Source of the DNA: Podospora comata
Lineage: Eukaryota; Ascomycota; Sordariomycetes; Sordariales; Podosporaceae
Assembly: GCA_017354895.1 (NCBI GenBank)
Contig: CP071495.1
Location: forward strand, 1,347,001-1,411,000
Direction: 5' to 3'
Length of the DNA: 64,000 nucleotides
In this document: piece after piece, positions 46,454 through 58,352 of the stretch
How the letters are laid out: each line of letters opens with the position of its first letter
Numbering within the stretch: the first letter of the stretch is position 1
The notes under the pieces: generated by a model
The model's database searches: none
What the model saw: the letters and a program-made list of their open reading frames with translations, nothing else
What the model was told of the DNA's origin: nothing
Translations under genes and position numbers: made by a program

Positions 46454-47921
46454 TTAGTCATGCCAAGAGATATAAAGCATGATGCCCGCCCCAGCAGCAA
46501 TCGCCGCAAACTGCACCAGCATCTTCCTCAACTCCACCGCCTTGTTCTTCCCAGTCTCCAACAACTCGGGGATGACCGCCACCGTGCCCACATACAAGAA
46601 AGTTCCTGCCGTGAAAGGCAGCAACATGTCTCCCCAAGTCAAGCTCGTGCCCCAGAGACCTTCCTTCATGCCCATGGCCACAGCATCAGCGCCGCTCGCT
46701 CCATTCCCTCCAAACTCCTGGATCGCAATGCCAATGAGCGTGCCGAGGAGAGCACCAATAGCCGTAACAAACTGCGCGCCCATGGCCTGCTTCTTCGTGA
46801 ACCCAGACTGGACCAGCAGAGCGAAATCGCCGACCTCGTGGGGAATCTCGTGGAAGAAGACCGCAACAGTCGTAGTAGCGCCGATGGTGGGGGAAGCGTA
46901 AAACGAGGCAGACATGGCGAGACCGTCGGTGATGTTGTGTGTAAAATCGGCACTGTCCCCATATTAGCACACCCTCGTCACCTTACAACCACCCACACCA
47001 AAACTTACATCATATTCAACAACCCACCCAATTTGACACTGGGATTAACCTCCTTCTTCTCCTCTTCCTTTTCCCCCTCCCCATCATCCTTCCCTCCCTT
47101 CCGTCTCTTCAACTCCCCCTTCTTCTTCTTCTTCTCCTCCTCCTCCTCCACCGCCGAACTCACCCCCTTGGTATCATCCTCCCCATGCTTATGCCCATGC
47201 GAATGATCATGCGAATGCCCCTCGCCCCCCGTAGCAATCCTCAACCCCTTGTCCATTCCCACAAAGACCATAAACCCAACCAAGATCCCCACCCCGAGCA
47301 GCAAGTTCCTGTTCGGCTCCACCATCACAAACCTCGCCCTGTCCTCCTCCCCCTCCCCGACAAAAATCTCAGGCAGCAAATGAAACAGCGTATCCCCCAG
47401 CAACCCCCCAACCGCAAACGCAACCATCACCTGCAGCGAATCCGGATTAATATCCGTCGGGCAGAGGGCCAGCAAGAAGTTCGGCGGGCCGGAAATATAC
47501 AGCGTCGCCAACAGGGCATTGACCGCAGGACTACCAGGAAACAGATACCCGAAAATCTTGGTCGTCAGGCTGGAGGGGGCGGCGTCGGCGTCGGCCTTTT
47601 TGAGGTTGGATAGCTTTTGGACGATTTCGCATTTCTGTTCCATTACGGATGCCAGTTAGCGATTCCAATCCGGGCTAAGAGAAAAGGAAGGGAGAATGTA
47701 ATCGAGGCAAAACGAACCTGCAGCTCCTCCCCAACCTCCCCCAAACTCAACATCGACACATCGACCACCTCCTCCGCCGTCCTCGGAACCACCATCCGCA
47801 TTCCATGCCCTCCAGCGCCACACTTCCCCCCAGCATGCCCCCAAGCAGATCCCGCAAACAGCACCAGCGCAACAGCGCACAGCACAAGAAGCGCGCGGCT
47901 CCTCAATATCCGCAACCCCAT
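46454..47921 (-). CDS. yke4: ZIP-family zinc transporter of the Yke4/ZIP7 type
   Basis: Three minus-strand exons, 47921-47718, 47634-47009 and 46952-46454, 442 residues. A signal peptide or first membrane span (residues 1-29) precedes a short lumenal part. About eight membrane segments follow. A His-rich cytosolic loop (GHSHDHSHGHKHGEDD) sits beside a Lys/Glu-rich linker. The metal-site motifs are FTHNITDGLAM and FFHEIPHEVGDFALL, diagnostic for the SLC39A7/Yke4 branch of ZIP transporters. These move zinc out of the ER or Golgi lumen into the cytosol. The 56-nt second intron lies exactly at the join LNM|IADFTHN and is needed to complete that helix. The very end (YISWHD) closes the last membrane span. 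Confidence 0.94.
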
Positions 47922-48775
47922 CTTTTTTTTATTTTATGATATTTCCCTTTCAAAATATGGCGACGCGTGTTGTGGATCACCAAAATCTCTTCACAGAAAG
48001 GGAGACGTGGTGTTTTAAAAGAAGAAAAAGGGGCACAGCTCTCTGCTGCGTGTTCACGCGACTGGGTGGGACTGGGCGCTGACAGATTGTGGATCCTCCA
48101 CCACCCAAGTGGAATTTAGCGGACACCACGGACCGGGAACCAGCAACCTTGCTTCCACCTAATTTTAGCGCCACAAGCATGGGCCCTCGGAGCACCGAAA
48201 TCCGGGGATCCAGCGTTACCCGTAGGGCTGAACCTCCCCTCATCCCATTTAGGCAGGTCGGTTTGATTCATGACAAACGAAACTCCAGACACCCACCCGC
48301 TCATCAGCTTGAGGGGAAGATGGAGAAACCTAAACTCAACGTCTCCCGTTGGGGGGTTTGGTTGTTCGGACTACACGCGGATGGTGGGACGCTCCGGTTC
48401 CGGGCCCCATCCTCATGTTGAACAGCAAAGAGTCTCGGGAGTGCAAGGTCAAAATCAAATCTATCGCCAACAATATACTGTCCCAGTGGTCTCATTCTCA
48501 GACAGCGTGTAAGGGGCACTCGGGTCAACATCAAGGATAACCATGTGTCGAACCATTCATCAGAGTGACTCGAGTCAACCTAACGGCAAAAACAAACAAT
48601 ACAACATTGTGCAACAGCGACCCTCGTCCCCCGAGCCAACACCGTTTTCACCTAGTCACAATCCTTACTGTAATTAGTTCGAATCCTGTACATCTCAAGA
48701 AACATCCGGCCTCCAAAATTATCGGTTTATATACAGACTCAGTTTTCCACAAGCGACATCAGCCGGCGGAACAGA
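47922..48775. other. Spacer: transporter promoter and GH17 3' region
   Basis: 854 bp between two minus-strand genes. A T-run at 47922-47930 lies directly beside the transporter start. Short frames show no motif. It presumably holds the zinc transporter promoter and the glucanase 3' UTR. Confidence 0.45.
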
Positions 48776-50204
48776 TCAAACGGCAAACACCACAGCCAGC
48801 AAGGCAGCGAAAACACCACCGAAAGAGCCAGTCGTCACATCTGCTCCATTGGTGTTCGTGGCGGGACTGGACGACGTTGAGGACACGGTGCTATTCAAGA
48901 GAATTGTCGAAGTAGAGGTCGTCGAGGAGACACCACTTCTAGGGCTGTTTCTAACGCCGGTCGAGGTACCTGCGCTCGAGAGAATTGTCGAACCAGAGAC
49001 ACCACTTCTAGGGCTGTTTCTGATACCGCTCGAGGTAGCTGCACTTGAAGAAGACTCTGTGGGAGGTCCGCCAGCTCCAGCATGGCCTGTAGTCACAGGC
49101 ATCGGAACTGGGCTTCTGTCAAAGTGTGAGCATCCTGAACAATGTTGGAATCAACACGGAGCAAGGCCTGGACTCACGATGAGCCAGGCGGCTTGCACGA
49201 AATATCAAAAAGTGGCTTGGTCGTCAGCTGCCCAGCCGGAGTGATGCCAAAGTTGGGTTCAGCACCAGTCTGGTCGCCCTGGAACTTGTACCACCAGATG
49301 GGCTCTTTTCCGAACCTTGGGCAGCCGACCTCGTTCCAATATCGTTTGGCATTCTCGACCGAGGCGACAGACTGTCCCCAGGTTCTACCGGACACGGGAT
49401 GCCCAGTTTCGGTGATCCATACCGGCTTGCCTTGCGAAGCTGCTCGGGTCTTGTCCAAAGCTTCTTGGAAGAGGCGTGGGCTCTGCTCGATAGCGTTGTT
49501 GGGAAGCGCCGTCGATTGCCAGTATGGATAAGCGTCCATGCCGACCCAGTCACAAGCAGCAACCACCGCTGCATTGGAGCCGTTTACCCAAGCCGTCCAC
49601 GTATCGACGTGTCCGATGGGGGCCTTCAGCTTCGTGCTGCTCAGCCGTTGTCGAACCTTTTGGATGTAACCGACAATTACCTGAGGGTTGGCACCCGGAT
49701 TTGAACCTTCCTCCACCGAGGCCGAGTTCCGGTACAAATCCTCACTGCCCACCGAGATGCCGTCAACAAGCCTCACAAATGCATCCCCATAACGGTTGAC
49801 GGCGGTCACCAGAGCCTCGAGTTCTCTATCAAACTTGGCTGACCCAGCGGAGGCCCACATACCGAGCAGCAATCTCATGTTGGTGGCGATGGCAGCGGGG
49901 ATAGCTTCGATGGGTTTGTTTCCAGCGTTTTCGTCTTGCTATTGGGCACGCTGTTAGTTTTGTCCAAGGTAGTCAGTCATGCAAACATGGGACAAACACA
50001 TACAAGCATGGTGAACAGACGAACGCTGATAAACCCGCCAGCAGGGGCACCCTGAAGTGCTTTGGCGGCCCGGAACTCATTTTCGTAGTCGGCCTGGTTC
50101 TTTACGCCTCCTGGCTTTTGGGCGCCAGAGTTGTAACCAAATACGGCACCCAAGACAGGTGTGAGTGAAGCAGCGAGTGCTGCCAGTCCAAGAGCTTTCC
50201 GCAT
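48776..50204 (-). CDS. GPI-anchored GH17 endo-beta-1,3-glucanase (EglC-like)
   Basis: Three minus-strand exons, 50204-50004, 49938-49178 and 49115-48776, 433 residues. A signal peptide (1-19, ends LGA) leads into VFGYNSGAQ, the start of the GH17 barrel. The acid/base Glu133 lies in VGSEDLYRN and the nucleophile Glu244 in WITETGHP. The aromatic pocket motif WVGMDAYPYW is present. After SCKPPGSS a Ser/Thr-rich linker with an internal duplication leads to a hydrophobic C-terminus (GGVFAALLAVVFAV), preceded by small residues fit for a GPI omega site. It acts in the cell wall on beta-1,3-glucan. The last intron (62 nt, phase 2) joins the catalytic domain to the wall-anchoring tail; without it the protein would end as a soluble enzyme. 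Confidence 0.93.
48899..49036 (-). repeat. Imperfect tandem duplication in the GH17 linker
   Basis: Two related blocks (48899-48968 and 48980-49036) share long identical stretches. They encode two copies of G-(I/V)-RNSPRSGVS within the Ser/Thr-rich stalk. The copies differ mainly by a 12-13 nt insertion in one. Such expansion is common in glycosylated wall-protein stalks. Confidence 0.85.
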
Positions 50205-53200
50205 GATGGAGCAAGACTACCGGTACCGGAGAGACAGGACGATGAGGTAGGAGCTAGATTTCACGAGGACCAAAATGCTCCAAAAGAGTGCGAGTCCAAA
50301 AGTCCAAAAAGAGTGATAGCAGAGGTAACCTTCAGATGGTGTAGGAAGTAAATCCGAGGGAGAGGACGAAGCTTTTTTTACGGGCTGAAGTGGTTCGATG
50401 ACACCACCCAGGCCGAAGAGCAATAAATATATGAGGTAGGAGCGATGAAACCTGAACGATATTAAAGAGTCACAAGAGGTAGTATGGTCGATAGGGTCCA
50501 AAGGTAAAAATGCAATTGGGGCAGCGAGATGCTGGTGAAACTAGAAAATCAAAAGATCTGAAGATGTGCCAGATGCAAAGGAGATATATTGAGGAACAGG
50601 AAAGGAATACGAAGCATGTTTCTGATTGCCGGGTCTTTGGGTAGCCACTAATTCTCTGGGCTTAGGCAAGAACATGGAAGTGGTCGAGATCGGCAAGAGC
50701 AGATCGTCATGTCTTGCGGTGTTCCTCCGCGTTGGCAGCTACATGACAGGCTAATGCTCCTGCCTCAAATCATTGGCGTAGTAGACATGGCAGTCGGAAT
50801 TTCACACCGACGGGAAAGCGCCTGCCAGTTGCGTTCTTTCTTCAGCTGAACCGCTTCGTCACCTTTTGGCCATGTAGAAAATTGATTGGCCTGACCCACT
50901 TGCGAGAAGTTATCGTCCCAGCCGTTCAAGACGCCGCCGGCCTTCACAACGGCGACCATACACCTCGTTACACAGGAAAACAAGCTCACACAAGACAGCC
51001 GCTGGGTTCCGAGGCGGTGACGCTATTATCCCGATGATGCTGATCATGAGCTCGTATTCGAGCAACCAAGATACGATGGTGTCGATGTCGACTTGTGATC
51101 CATGAATCATTCAGCAGCTGTTCGGCCCATCGGTCTTATAGATGACACACATGGATTCCCTCTCTTCAGACCACTGGCTCCTCTGTATCGTACCCTTTTG
51201 CTTCGGGCAAACCACGTGGCAACGTAACACAACCTCTGATTGATCCTACCAGACGACGACAGCATTAAACCTCGTGTTTTAAATCACATCGCCTGTCACG
51301 ACCTACAAAGCATTGCCAGAGAGCTATTCGGTGGTGGTATAGACAAAAGCCCCGAGAGCACCACGTCGAGAGATGGACTCAGCTCGAGCTCACGACCAAA
51401 GGCAATGAGTCGCACAATCCTCCCAACACCTAAGAACCAATCGAGTTGAATGTTTTATAGGGCTGTGAATATGACCAATATTGCTACTACGTTGATCAAT
51501 TCACCAAGTTTGCGGTCCATAGGTATATACGCTTCTTTTTCTTGTACATTAACGGCCCCTCCACCTCATCCATCCCCTCCGCAAGAGGTATTCTGCTACT
51601 CCCACAACTGCAAACATGCACATTATCAACACGAACGCCCTCAATATCACTGTCGTTGATTTCCACCTTGACGTCGTCGCGTGACTACCACCGCCATCAT
51701 GATACCCCCAACCGCCCTCATCACCACCCTAACAAACAAACACCCCAATGCAATATCACAACCCACACTTCCAGGTTGACAGCGAAAATCTCTTGTCACA
51801 ACAATACGATACAATCTACCTGCATGTGAGATTAGGATAAAAAGAGGATAAACTACGCCCACAAGCCCTCTCAGATCCCGTAAGCGAAACTCCCCGGTGA
51901 CTTGGCTCACGGAGTAGGCAAGGTAGAGTCAGTCCGACCGACCCAATCGTCTCCGAGCGAAACGAAAAAAAGCTACCTACCTACCTGACAGTGCGATTCA
52001 TATACATACCTTAGCTACCCTGAGTCCCCCAGTGTTAGGTAGGAACGCCCACAGAGACAGAAATCTGTCAGCCCACGCTCGAAGTGAAAAGCTCGAGATC
52101 TGCTTTTTGACCGTCCGCAAAGCAAATGTCGCGCGGGCGGCGAGCTGGACATAGGGTATATAGTATTGGGAAAAGTACCTTACCTTGGCAAATGCTAAGC
52201 AACACCTGTTATGACATGCTGGGATGATAGTCCTCGAGTATAGGACAAGTCAAGAATGAAACGCATAATACCAACCGTTGGATTTCCCAAGCATTGGCAC
52301 CCCATCTCTTCCAGTCCTGCTGCATCAGCTATCATCGCTATGACCTTCCCCCCAACGGAATCCCTTACCCCCTCCTCTCCTCACTTTCACATGCCGCACA
52401 ACAGCTACCCTTCCCCATCCATCTATTGTCTCTCCCACATGCAGGGACTGAAACACCTCGCGTACCTATGCATCAACACCCATACATTCATCCAACCCCC
52501 GCCCCAAAACATCCCATCGCACCCACATAAAACAACATTCAATCATATCCCCCCTTCATCATCTGTACTTCAGCAAAGTAAATTACTATCTTGTATATAC
52601 ATATATTCTCATCTTTAACTTCATAACCCGCCCTTCCCCGGCCCAACCGCCCCTCACTTCATTAGAAAAAAAAGACAAGAAAAAACCAAAGAAATGGGTA
52701 TAATATTTAGTCATCACAGTTCAATCCATCCATCCATCCCGTTCCCCTTCCAAATTCCATACATCCCATCCGATTCATTCCCCAGTCCCCCCCACCCCTA
52801 AGCTCGTTCAGTCCCTTCAAAAGAAAAAAATACCACCACCCTCTTCTCTGGTTCCTAGTCGTTGCTTCATCATCTTCTTGTTTATCTCGTGAATATCCTC
52901 TTTCCCGCCGTATTTATTGTGAGAGGAAAAGATGAATAGTGTGTCGTGGTGGTGGTGGTGGTGGTGGTGGTGGTAGGTCGGCTAGTTGTTTTGTGTGTGA
53001 CTGCGGGTATTTCGTATGGATCAGAACGAAATGTCGTTTTCATAAACAATAGACGCCTGCAAACGCCTCTCTCTCCCATTATCATACAGCCCACCCAGCC
53101 CATAAGCGGAGAAAACAACAACAACAAAAAAAACAACGCCTTCCCTTTGCCGAATTAGTAGTAGGTGTAAAGCTCGTCGTCCCCAGATGGTCCCGCCAGT

Positions 53201-53279
53201 CCCTGGTGACAGTAGGTAGGTAGTGTACAAATCGCACGCTTGTACGAAAGACATCATATTTCTCGAACAAAGCCGCTGC
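50205..53279. other. 3.1-kb gene-free region
   Basis: Upstream of the GH17 gene and downstream of the rhodopsin-domain gene. No supported ORF. TAGG-type runs lie at 51973-51987, about 52033-52043 and 53211-53223. A (GGT)n run lies at 52945-52974. The stretch 51.5-52.9 kb is C/A-rich on the plus strand. The GH17 promoter lies in the left part. Confidence 0.4.
52945..52974. repeat. (GGT)n microsatellite
   Basis: About ten GGT units in non-coding DNA roughly 300 bp beyond the end of the rhodopsin-domain gene. Confidence 0.9.
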
Positions 53280-54994
53280 TCAGTCCTCAGTGCAGGCCCC
53301 GTTGCCGTTGAGCAACCCCCCAGGATCCAGCAACTCCGGCCCTGGCTTCTCCGGCGAAGGCATGGAATATCCCGGTGCAGCGTTAGATCCCTCCTGGGTC
53401 GACTGCTCAATGGGCTCCAGACTCGGTGGTTTCGGCTTCGGCTTTGGTTGGATCGAGGTCAGGGGACTCAGGAATCCTCCGAGATCTTGCAGCAGGGCTG
53501 CCGAGCCCCTTCGGAGACCGTTGCCGCTTGCTTGCACCGCCGGTGAGGGGTGAGTTGTCGTTAGCCCAACTGGAATGTCCTTCGAAGACAGATAACTGCC
53601 TCGTCGACTCGTGGGCCCTACGTCATCGAGAAGACCGCCGTAGTCGAATAACGACACGCGTCGGGTTGCTGTCGAATTACTCCTGACGGATGGGACTGGG
53701 TCGCTTGAAATCAATGGGTCGTCGCTTTGCGCTGCGCTGGCTCGGTTGGCACCCGGGAACTGCCAAGAGGTCATGTCTTCGTGCAGCTTGGTGGTCGCAA
53801 TAGGCGCGGGCGTGAACACTGGGTTCTCGTTTCCGGTGGGCTGTGATTCTCGGAGCTCGGGCTTGACGGCGTATCCCATATCCCGCACCAAATCCTCGTC
53901 GCTCCCCCAATGCTTCAAAACGGTTGGCCGTCGCGACTCGGAGGCGGATGAACGGTCAATGGTGGACGCTACTGCAACCGAGTCGTACTTGTACTTCCTC
54001 TTCTTGACGCCCCTGTCCCGAACAAAAGACCCGAGTACGAGGGCGTTGGCTGCAGCCGTCGCAAAGAGAAGCTCGATCGAGGCGTAGAGAGATCGGCTTT
54101 GTTGACTCCCCTGTTCGTTAATAATGTGTGGCACCCGGTAGATGGTCACTCCAATGGGCGCAAGGCTGAGGGAGAAGAGCATGACAAGCTGGGCTTTTCT
54201 CTTGGTGCTCATCGTGCTCCGAACGATGATGGGCACAGGGCAGATGATCAACAGCAAGTCTGTAAACACGTTGCAGACGGCCATTGTCAAGAGCTGCGCA
54301 TACCCCTGACGGCATCTCCCGCCAGGATCCGGGAGGACTTGCCAGTAGTGTGAAAAGGGCTGACATTCCGTCAGGTCACTGATCACAACAGCGATGAACG
54401 TTACAACGAGAACAGCACGGATGAACCTCAACGAAAGCTCATACGACCGTTCCCATGTCACATTGAGGCGCCGAAAAAACTCCAAGATGGCGTTTTTCAG
54501 TACCCATAATCTGCAAAACGGTCAGCGGAAAGTTCCATGGCCCCAATGAACAACGCGGGAATTGTTTGGCATGGAACAACCTCGTGGCACGTCGTTCAAA
54601 GAAAAACGGCGTGCATAAGAGACATTCCACAGCCGCCGCCACCAGAAGGGACCACCTACGTTGCAGCGTACATCACCCGACTCAGCAAGACCAACCCGCT
54701 TGCGATCTCCCTCCTGCGCAGCCCCTCGTCCGAAAGCCTGACATTGTCCAGCTGCACGTTATTGGTTCCGAAGAGCAGTATGACATGGACGCATCCCATT
54801 CGCAGAAACAGCGGCACCAGAGCCAGAGCTGCCATCTTATCTTCCCGGAACAGCCTCTCCGTCCGCACGAGCCTGCCGCACACCCGCAAGAGGATGATGA
54901 CGGCGCAGAACATGGTGATCCACCAGCACACCAGGAGGGTCGGCTTGTCATTGCTGAACGGGCGCAGCGGCGGGGGATCCGTGTAGAGGACCAT
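53280..54994 (-). CDS. Fungal rhodopsin-domain (PTH11-like) seven-TM membrane protein
   Basis: Two minus-strand exons, 54994-54660 and 54510-53280 (149-nt phase-2 intron), 521 residues. Seven membrane spans fill about residues 20-290. The pattern typical of the PF20684 rhodopsin domain is clear: VILLRVCGRLVRTERLF, LWVLKNAILEFFRRL, DLTECQPFSHYWQVLPDPGG, CNVFTDLLLIICPVPII and LYASIELLFATAAANALVLG. The long C-terminal half is cytosolic, disordered and Ser/Pro-rich with a KPKPKPP repeat. Members are a large Pezizomycotina family of plasma-membrane proteins, mostly of unknown ligand, some related to PTH11-type receptors. There is no retinal-binding Lys signature, so no light function is claimed. 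Confidence 0.88.
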
Positions 54995-55111
54995 GATGGC
55001 AGCGCGGCGGAAACACCACGCCCGTCATCCTCCGAGGAGGGGACGAGCGGGGGAGGGCGGGTGTCAATCTACTACAAGGTGATTCGAATGTTTCACGGCT
55101 CTGGCGACGCC

Positions 55112-55140
55112 GGATGATGATGATGATGATGATAATGATG
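55112..55140. repeat. (GAT)n microsatellite
   Basis: Run of GAT units with one ATA interruption, about 120 bp upstream of the rhodopsin-domain start codon, so in its promoter or leader. Confidence 0.85.
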
Positions 55141-56718
55141 GGTCCCGAACTGCTTCGAGTGAAGCCTGCAGATTGTGTCGTCAACGTCGCTGGATATTCG
55201 AGTCCAGTGTCTATGGGTTGGTGCTGTTACTGCTGCTATGACGACGTTTGGTTCGTCGTGGTAGAGTGCTCCGCTGCCGGCAATAAACAGGGCCTCTCGG
55301 ATTGGTGCATACACAAAGCTGCTGCTATTGAGGAAGCGTTCGCGGTAGCATGTGGGTGGTTCGACCTCGGTGGTAGTAGTTTGGAAGTGGCCGTAGTGGA
55401 GTGAGTGCCGGCAAAGATTCGATGCTGAGGTTGCCTGGCACGGTACTAGTGATAGTTTGCTGTTGTAGTTGTAGTTCTAGTTTCAGAGAAACCAGTGGAC
55501 TTGTTGGAAACAAAAGCGAGGGCAAGAAGAGAGCCCGCTTTTGGTCGTGGAGCACCTAGCCGGGGATAGGTCTAGACTAATAATAATATGCACGCAAGGC
55601 CGACATGCGAGGGCCGGCAGGTTGGCGAACTTGACGGGTGGGTGGTGGGATGGCGGGCATGGATGGGGTCCGGCAGCAGCAGACAGTGCAGTGAGTGCCT
55701 ATCTCTCCGGCCGCCATCCCATCCCATCTCCAGGGAACCCAGGCCAGTTCGCTAAATCGTCAAACCTGAGAGGCGCGTCACTTTTGCGATATGCACACTC
55801 AACACACCCATTACCTTGCCGTCTGGTGGCTGGTGACTATCACTCCAGCAGATCTCCTGCTTGTGTACTCCTCGCAAGACGGCTCTCTCCACTCTTGGCA
55901 GTCCTGCACATTGACAGCGGGGTTGCTGTTCTGATTTGAGCTGCCAAGTCTCCCCAAGCCCAATTCGCGGCCCATCCTGCAGCTCAAGCAGCACGACGGC
56001 GCCTTCGTCTGCTGTGAGAAAAGCCCCCCAAAGCAGGTTTGTGTGCTGGCCTGGCAATCTGCGGTGTACATACTCCGAACCGGCCAGAGGAAAAAATCAA
56101 AACAGCGGGACGGCGAAGAGATAAGAAACAAACTACCCACCTACCCTTGTGGCGCCATGATACAGAGCCCGTGCTCTCTCTCGTGGCATTTCGGAAAGGT
56201 GGAGCCAGAGTCGGCAAGCATTTTCCAAACAAAAAAATAAGTCATTGCCACCCTCACAAGCCTGGGCGCCCATGGTGGTCCCCGAATTTCATTTCGCCAT
56301 TTCACCGTCGCGTGCTCGGCAGGGATCATGAGGTGTTGAAGCTGGCCCCCCGTAATAAGAGACAGAGAGAGAGCAAGAGAATCAGGTGTGAAAACGGCGG
56401 AGTTTGTTGCTCGGCTGCAGCTGTGGCTTTCACAAGCCAGACCCCGGATGCTGGATGGGACGTGGGGGAGGTCTCCCGTGGTCCGAATTGCGTTAAGCTC
56501 TTGATGTTTAATCAAGCGAGCCTTCCCAGGGATAGCAGGTGGTTAAGGAATGGACCAATTGGACCAATGGCAGAAATACCAAGCACATTTCTCTTGATCG
56601 CGTCAATCACCTTGTTCCCCCAAAGTGAGGGGCAGATACCTGTTGCTGCTGAACAGATTTGCCGTAGCATTGAGCTCGACTGTGCCGTTTCTGGCACCAG
56701 GCTGTCGGTTTCGCGCTC

Positions 56719-56723
<5 letters not shown>

Positions 56724-56757
<34 letters not shown>

Positions 56758-56886
56758 TATCGGATTTGGAGGCTGGCTATCGGCTTTGATATCTGTCTCT
56801 CTGTCTCTGTCTCTGTCTCTGTCTCTGTCTCTGTCTCTGTTTCTGTCTCTGTTTCTGTCTCTGTCTCTGTCTCTGTCTCTGTCTCT
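56724..56886. repeat. Compound microsatellite: (CA)15 then 6-bp TCTCTG array
   Basis: A pure CA run (56724-56754) and, 38 bp later, about 15 copies of TCTCTG with a few TTTCTG variants (56793-56886). Both are simple-sequence expansions in non-coding DNA. Confidence 0.95.
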
Positions 56887-58352
56887 TGTCAACATCGCAG
56901 CGGTCAACAACACAGACAGTGGAGTCACCGTTCACCGTTAGTCCCGTGGCCTCTTCGGCTCGACGGCTGCTGCACCAGCTCCACCTCCAACTCCGATCGC
57001 CGTTTGCCGGTCGCAAGCCACCGAGAGCATGATCGCTTCCTGGCCCCCCCCCGAGAGACCCTGACACGGGCCGCCAACCGTTGGGCTAACCTTATGCCAT
57101 CAACCCTGTTTCGCTACACCAGACCTCAGCGGCGCGTCAACAACAGCAGACAGTCTCATGTCAACGGCGGAAGTCCACGTTGGGCACTCATCATACGCAC
57201 ATTTACTGTTGTACATACCCAAGGCAGAAGTTCAATATCGCCAAAGCCGTGTGATCAATGCGCATCCTCCCTCCCCTCCCTCTCCTCTCGCCTGCTGCTG
57301 TGTGCCAAGCAATGTCAACCACAACCCAAAATAAAATAAAAGCCAATCTCCAACCCCCTCCCCCCCCCACACACACCCACCACGCACACACAACCCTGCC
57401 CGCAGCAGCTCTGTTATCTTCATGAAACAGCTGGCAGCCAAGCGGCTACAAGTCCCAAGTGGGGAAGGTACCTTACCTAGGGTGCCAGGGATACAAGCAT
57501 ACCCAATGTGTGTGTGTAACTCTGTGTCTGACATGTGTGGTGATGGTCGTGGTGGTTAAGTTTCCAAATTTCACCATCAAGAGAAAAAACGGGTATCCCA
57601 TCCGGCGACGGCATTCTCACACCAGAAAACGGCTGGCGTCGGCATTGAATGATTCGGTGCGGAATTAGACAGTCTATGCTCTCCCACATACACAAGTATC
57701 AAGCCCGAGCCGGCATGCTGCAATCCTCCCACTCTCTCACCCGTCCAGCGGCGATAAGGCATTGGGCAACCGCCTCACTCTCACATCATTCCACAGAACA
57801 AGGCCAACGAGATAGTGGCGGTGTCTTTCTCTTCCGCAAGTTCTTACACTTCTAAACTGTTATCTCACACCACCCAACACACCATGAGCGCCACAAGAGG
57901 AAATATTGGGCAACGCGTTGTTCAAACTATCAGCTTTTGAAACGCCCAAGAAGGCTTGTGGGAACTAGTGTGATAGTTCCTACATATCGGCATCGAGATG
58001 GTTCTGCCAACGCCACCAGAGGGGCCAATGTTAGCCCCACAAACGTCGGCAGTTCTAGATCGACCTACCTACATCACACCCCACGCCGAGATGGGACAGG
58101 TTACTTTATATCAGGTTGATCGAGGTATCATGTCAATGGTTTGATCATATTCTTTGCGCCGCGGGATTGTGGCATCTGGACTTGTTGGTGGGTTGGAGCC
58201 GCAGATGCTGATGCTATCAAGAGCCGAGAGGCATCTCTAGACGTCCAAGCCACGTAAAGTGCCGCAAAACAGGAAATACGCACACAACAAACTCTCAGAA
58301 CCCCTTTCCTTCCATCACATCCCTCTTCCCAGCTCTCGTGTAAGATATCCCC

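Larger units (their letters stand above)
54995..58352. other. 3.4-kb gene-free region with microsatellites
   Basis: No gene is supported. It includes a (GAT)n run at 55112-55140, a (CA)n run at 56724-56754 and a TCTCTG array at 56793-56886. A 300-codon frame (56039-56941, plus) is kept open mainly by the last two repeats and shows no family motif. TAGG-type runs lie near 56140 and 58061-58072. The left end holds the promoter of the rhodopsin-domain gene. Confidence 0.4.

Noticed and set aside
56039-56941. 300-codon plus-strand frame
   Set aside because: Kept open by CA and TCTCTG microsatellites. The rest shows no family motif and overlaps other frames.
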